In this document: positions 59,143 to 60,000 of the stretch, piece after piece
How positions within the stretch are numbered: the stretch's first letter is position 1
Layout: every line of letters begins with the position of its first letter
From: Membranipora membranacea
Taxonomy: Eukaryota; Bryozoa; Gymnolaemata; Cheilostomatida; Membraniporidae
Length of the DNA: 60,000 nt
Reading direction: 5' to 3'
Assembly (NCBI GenBank): GCA_914767715.1
Contig: OU612074.1
Span: 4,481,501-4,541,500 of the forward strand
Notes under the pieces: model-generated
Database searches by the model: none
Seen by the model: only the letters and a program-made list of their open reading frames with translations
Told to the model about the DNA's origin: nothing
Made by a program: the position numbers and the translations under genes

Positions 59143-60000
59143 CTAGTCAGTGGTAGGTTGCTGTTGATGTGGAAGTAGGAGGACTAGTTTGTGTATGGGT
59201 CTGTTGAGAAGCTGACCATTGCCAAGATGCAGCTGCACCTTGCGTACTAGACCAATTTTGCTTGGGTAGACTGCATTTACTAGCGAGAGCTTCCACTCAC
59301 ATCTGGGTTGATGCGATTCAGTGAGCAAAACAACATCTCCAGGCTGAAGGTTTGGCTGAGGGGAACTCCACTTCTGCCTTGATTGAAGATGATGCAGATA
59401 CTCCTTTCTCCATCGTGACCAGAATTGTTGAGATAGGAACTGCACCCGCCGCCATCTTTTTCTAGAGTACAGGTCAGGCTCATCGAAGTCACCTGGTGGT
59501 GATGAGTCAGGTTGTCCTTTCATAGTGAGCAGCATGTTCGGAGTAAGTGGGAGAGGTTCTATTGTGGTTTCTTGATTCAGCTGCTCTACTGTTAGTGGTC
59601 TGGAGTTGATGATAGCCGTACATTCATATAGTAGTGTCCGGAGACTAGCTGAGATGAGTCGACATGATGATTGTTCCAGGAGAATGCCTTTCATGACGTT
59701 CCTCACTGTTCTTATTAGTCGTTCCCAGCATCCGCCCATATGACTAGCGGAAGGAACGTTGAATTTGAATTGACAGTGCTTAGACTTCAAATAGGTTTGG
59801 GTATCGATGTCCATCATATCCTCTAGTGATTTCTTGAATTCGTTTCTTGCTCCTACAAAGTTGGTACCCTGATGGGAAAGAAGTGTCTGTACCGGTCCAC
59901 GAATAGATGTGAAACATCGGAAACTGTTGATAAAGCTGTCAGTTGTCATATCCTCTAGTAGCTCTAGATGAACGCCTCTGCTTGCTAGGCACGTGAAAAT
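59143..60000 (-). CDS. BEL/Pao retrotransposon integrase C-terminal half (partial, runs off window)
   Basis: Open from the window edge (FTCLASRGVHLELLEDMTTD, the first integrase acidic region) to TGA/TAG at 59143. The second catalytic site reads LLSHQGTNFVGA, where the family normally has SD(N/Q)GTNF: the aspartate is replaced by histidine (GAT to CAT). The third acidic site, SHMGGCWERLIRTVR, is normal. After it come INSRPLT and the DUF5641-like C-terminal domain (LQPGDVVLLTE). Integrase inserts the cDNA. The missing aspartate should abolish strand transfer unless it is a sequence error. The frame is otherwise intact. Confidence 0.92.
   Translation of the reverse strand: MFTCLASRGVHLELLEDMTTDSFINSFRCFTSIRGPVQTLLSHQGTNFVGARNEFKKSLEDMMDIDTQTYLKSKHCQFKFNVPSASHMGGCWERLIRTVRNVMKGILLEQSSCRLISASLRTLLYECTAIINSRPLTVEQLNQETTIEPLPLTPNMLLTMKGQPDSSPPGDFDEPDLYSRKRWRRVQFLSQQFWSRWRKEYLHHLQSRQKWSSPQPNLQPGDVVLLTESHQPRCEWKLSLVNAVYPSKIGLVRKVQLHLGNGQLLNRPIHKLVLLLPHQQQPTTD

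Overview
This is a piece of an AT-rich, intron-rich animal nuclear genome. The evidence is spliced genes with GT..AG introns of roughly 100 bp to several kb, an animal-type eIF4G, RING/B-box genes, and many animal-type transposable elements (Ty3/Gypsy, BEL/Pao, CR1/L2-like LINEs, hAT, P superfamily, tRNA-derived SINEs). A non-vertebrate metazoan such as a sponge or cnidarian fits, but the sequence alone does not fix the species. Exons were built by hand from splice sites, phase and similarity between copies.

Layout: 1-3250 holds the 5' half of a Ty3/Gypsy retrotransposon on the minus strand (PBS, gag, then protease and RT separated from gag by one in-frame TGA). From 3.6 to 4.1 kb there are SINEs and a minisatellite. 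From 7.8 to 9.75 kb four exons encode the low-complexity N-terminal part of an eIF4G. From 11.07 to 15.44 kb a complete nine-exon gene joins a RING finger, B-box-like zinc region and coiled coil to the C-terminal W2 domain of eIF4G. From 18.4 to 21.1 kb there is a hAT-transposase-derived gene with one frameshift.

The central and most unusual object is at 22326-47090: a 24,765-bp DNA transposon with two 495-bp terminal inverted repeats (about 3 mismatches by eye), flanked by a perfect 8-bp target-site duplication CTAATACT. It carries two genes read inward from the two ends, whose stop codons are 60 bp apart. The plus-strand gene is an apparently intact 12-exon, 736-residue P-superfamily transposase. 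The minus-strand gene is a PIF1-like helicase with a long extension and a C-terminal PHD finger, and it shows signs of decay. Tandem repeats, LINEs and SINEs lie nested in its introns.

From 48.98 to 55.16 kb lies a paralogue of the RING/B-box gene. Here it runs in phase into the N-terminal part of eIF4G, including the eIF4E-binding motif, and is cut off or followed by a LINE at 55.9-58.7 kb. The last 860 bp are the integrase end of a BEL/Pao element on the minus strand. The two themes that stand out are the giant P-type transposon with helicase cargo and a local family of ubiquitin-ligase/translation-factor chimeras.
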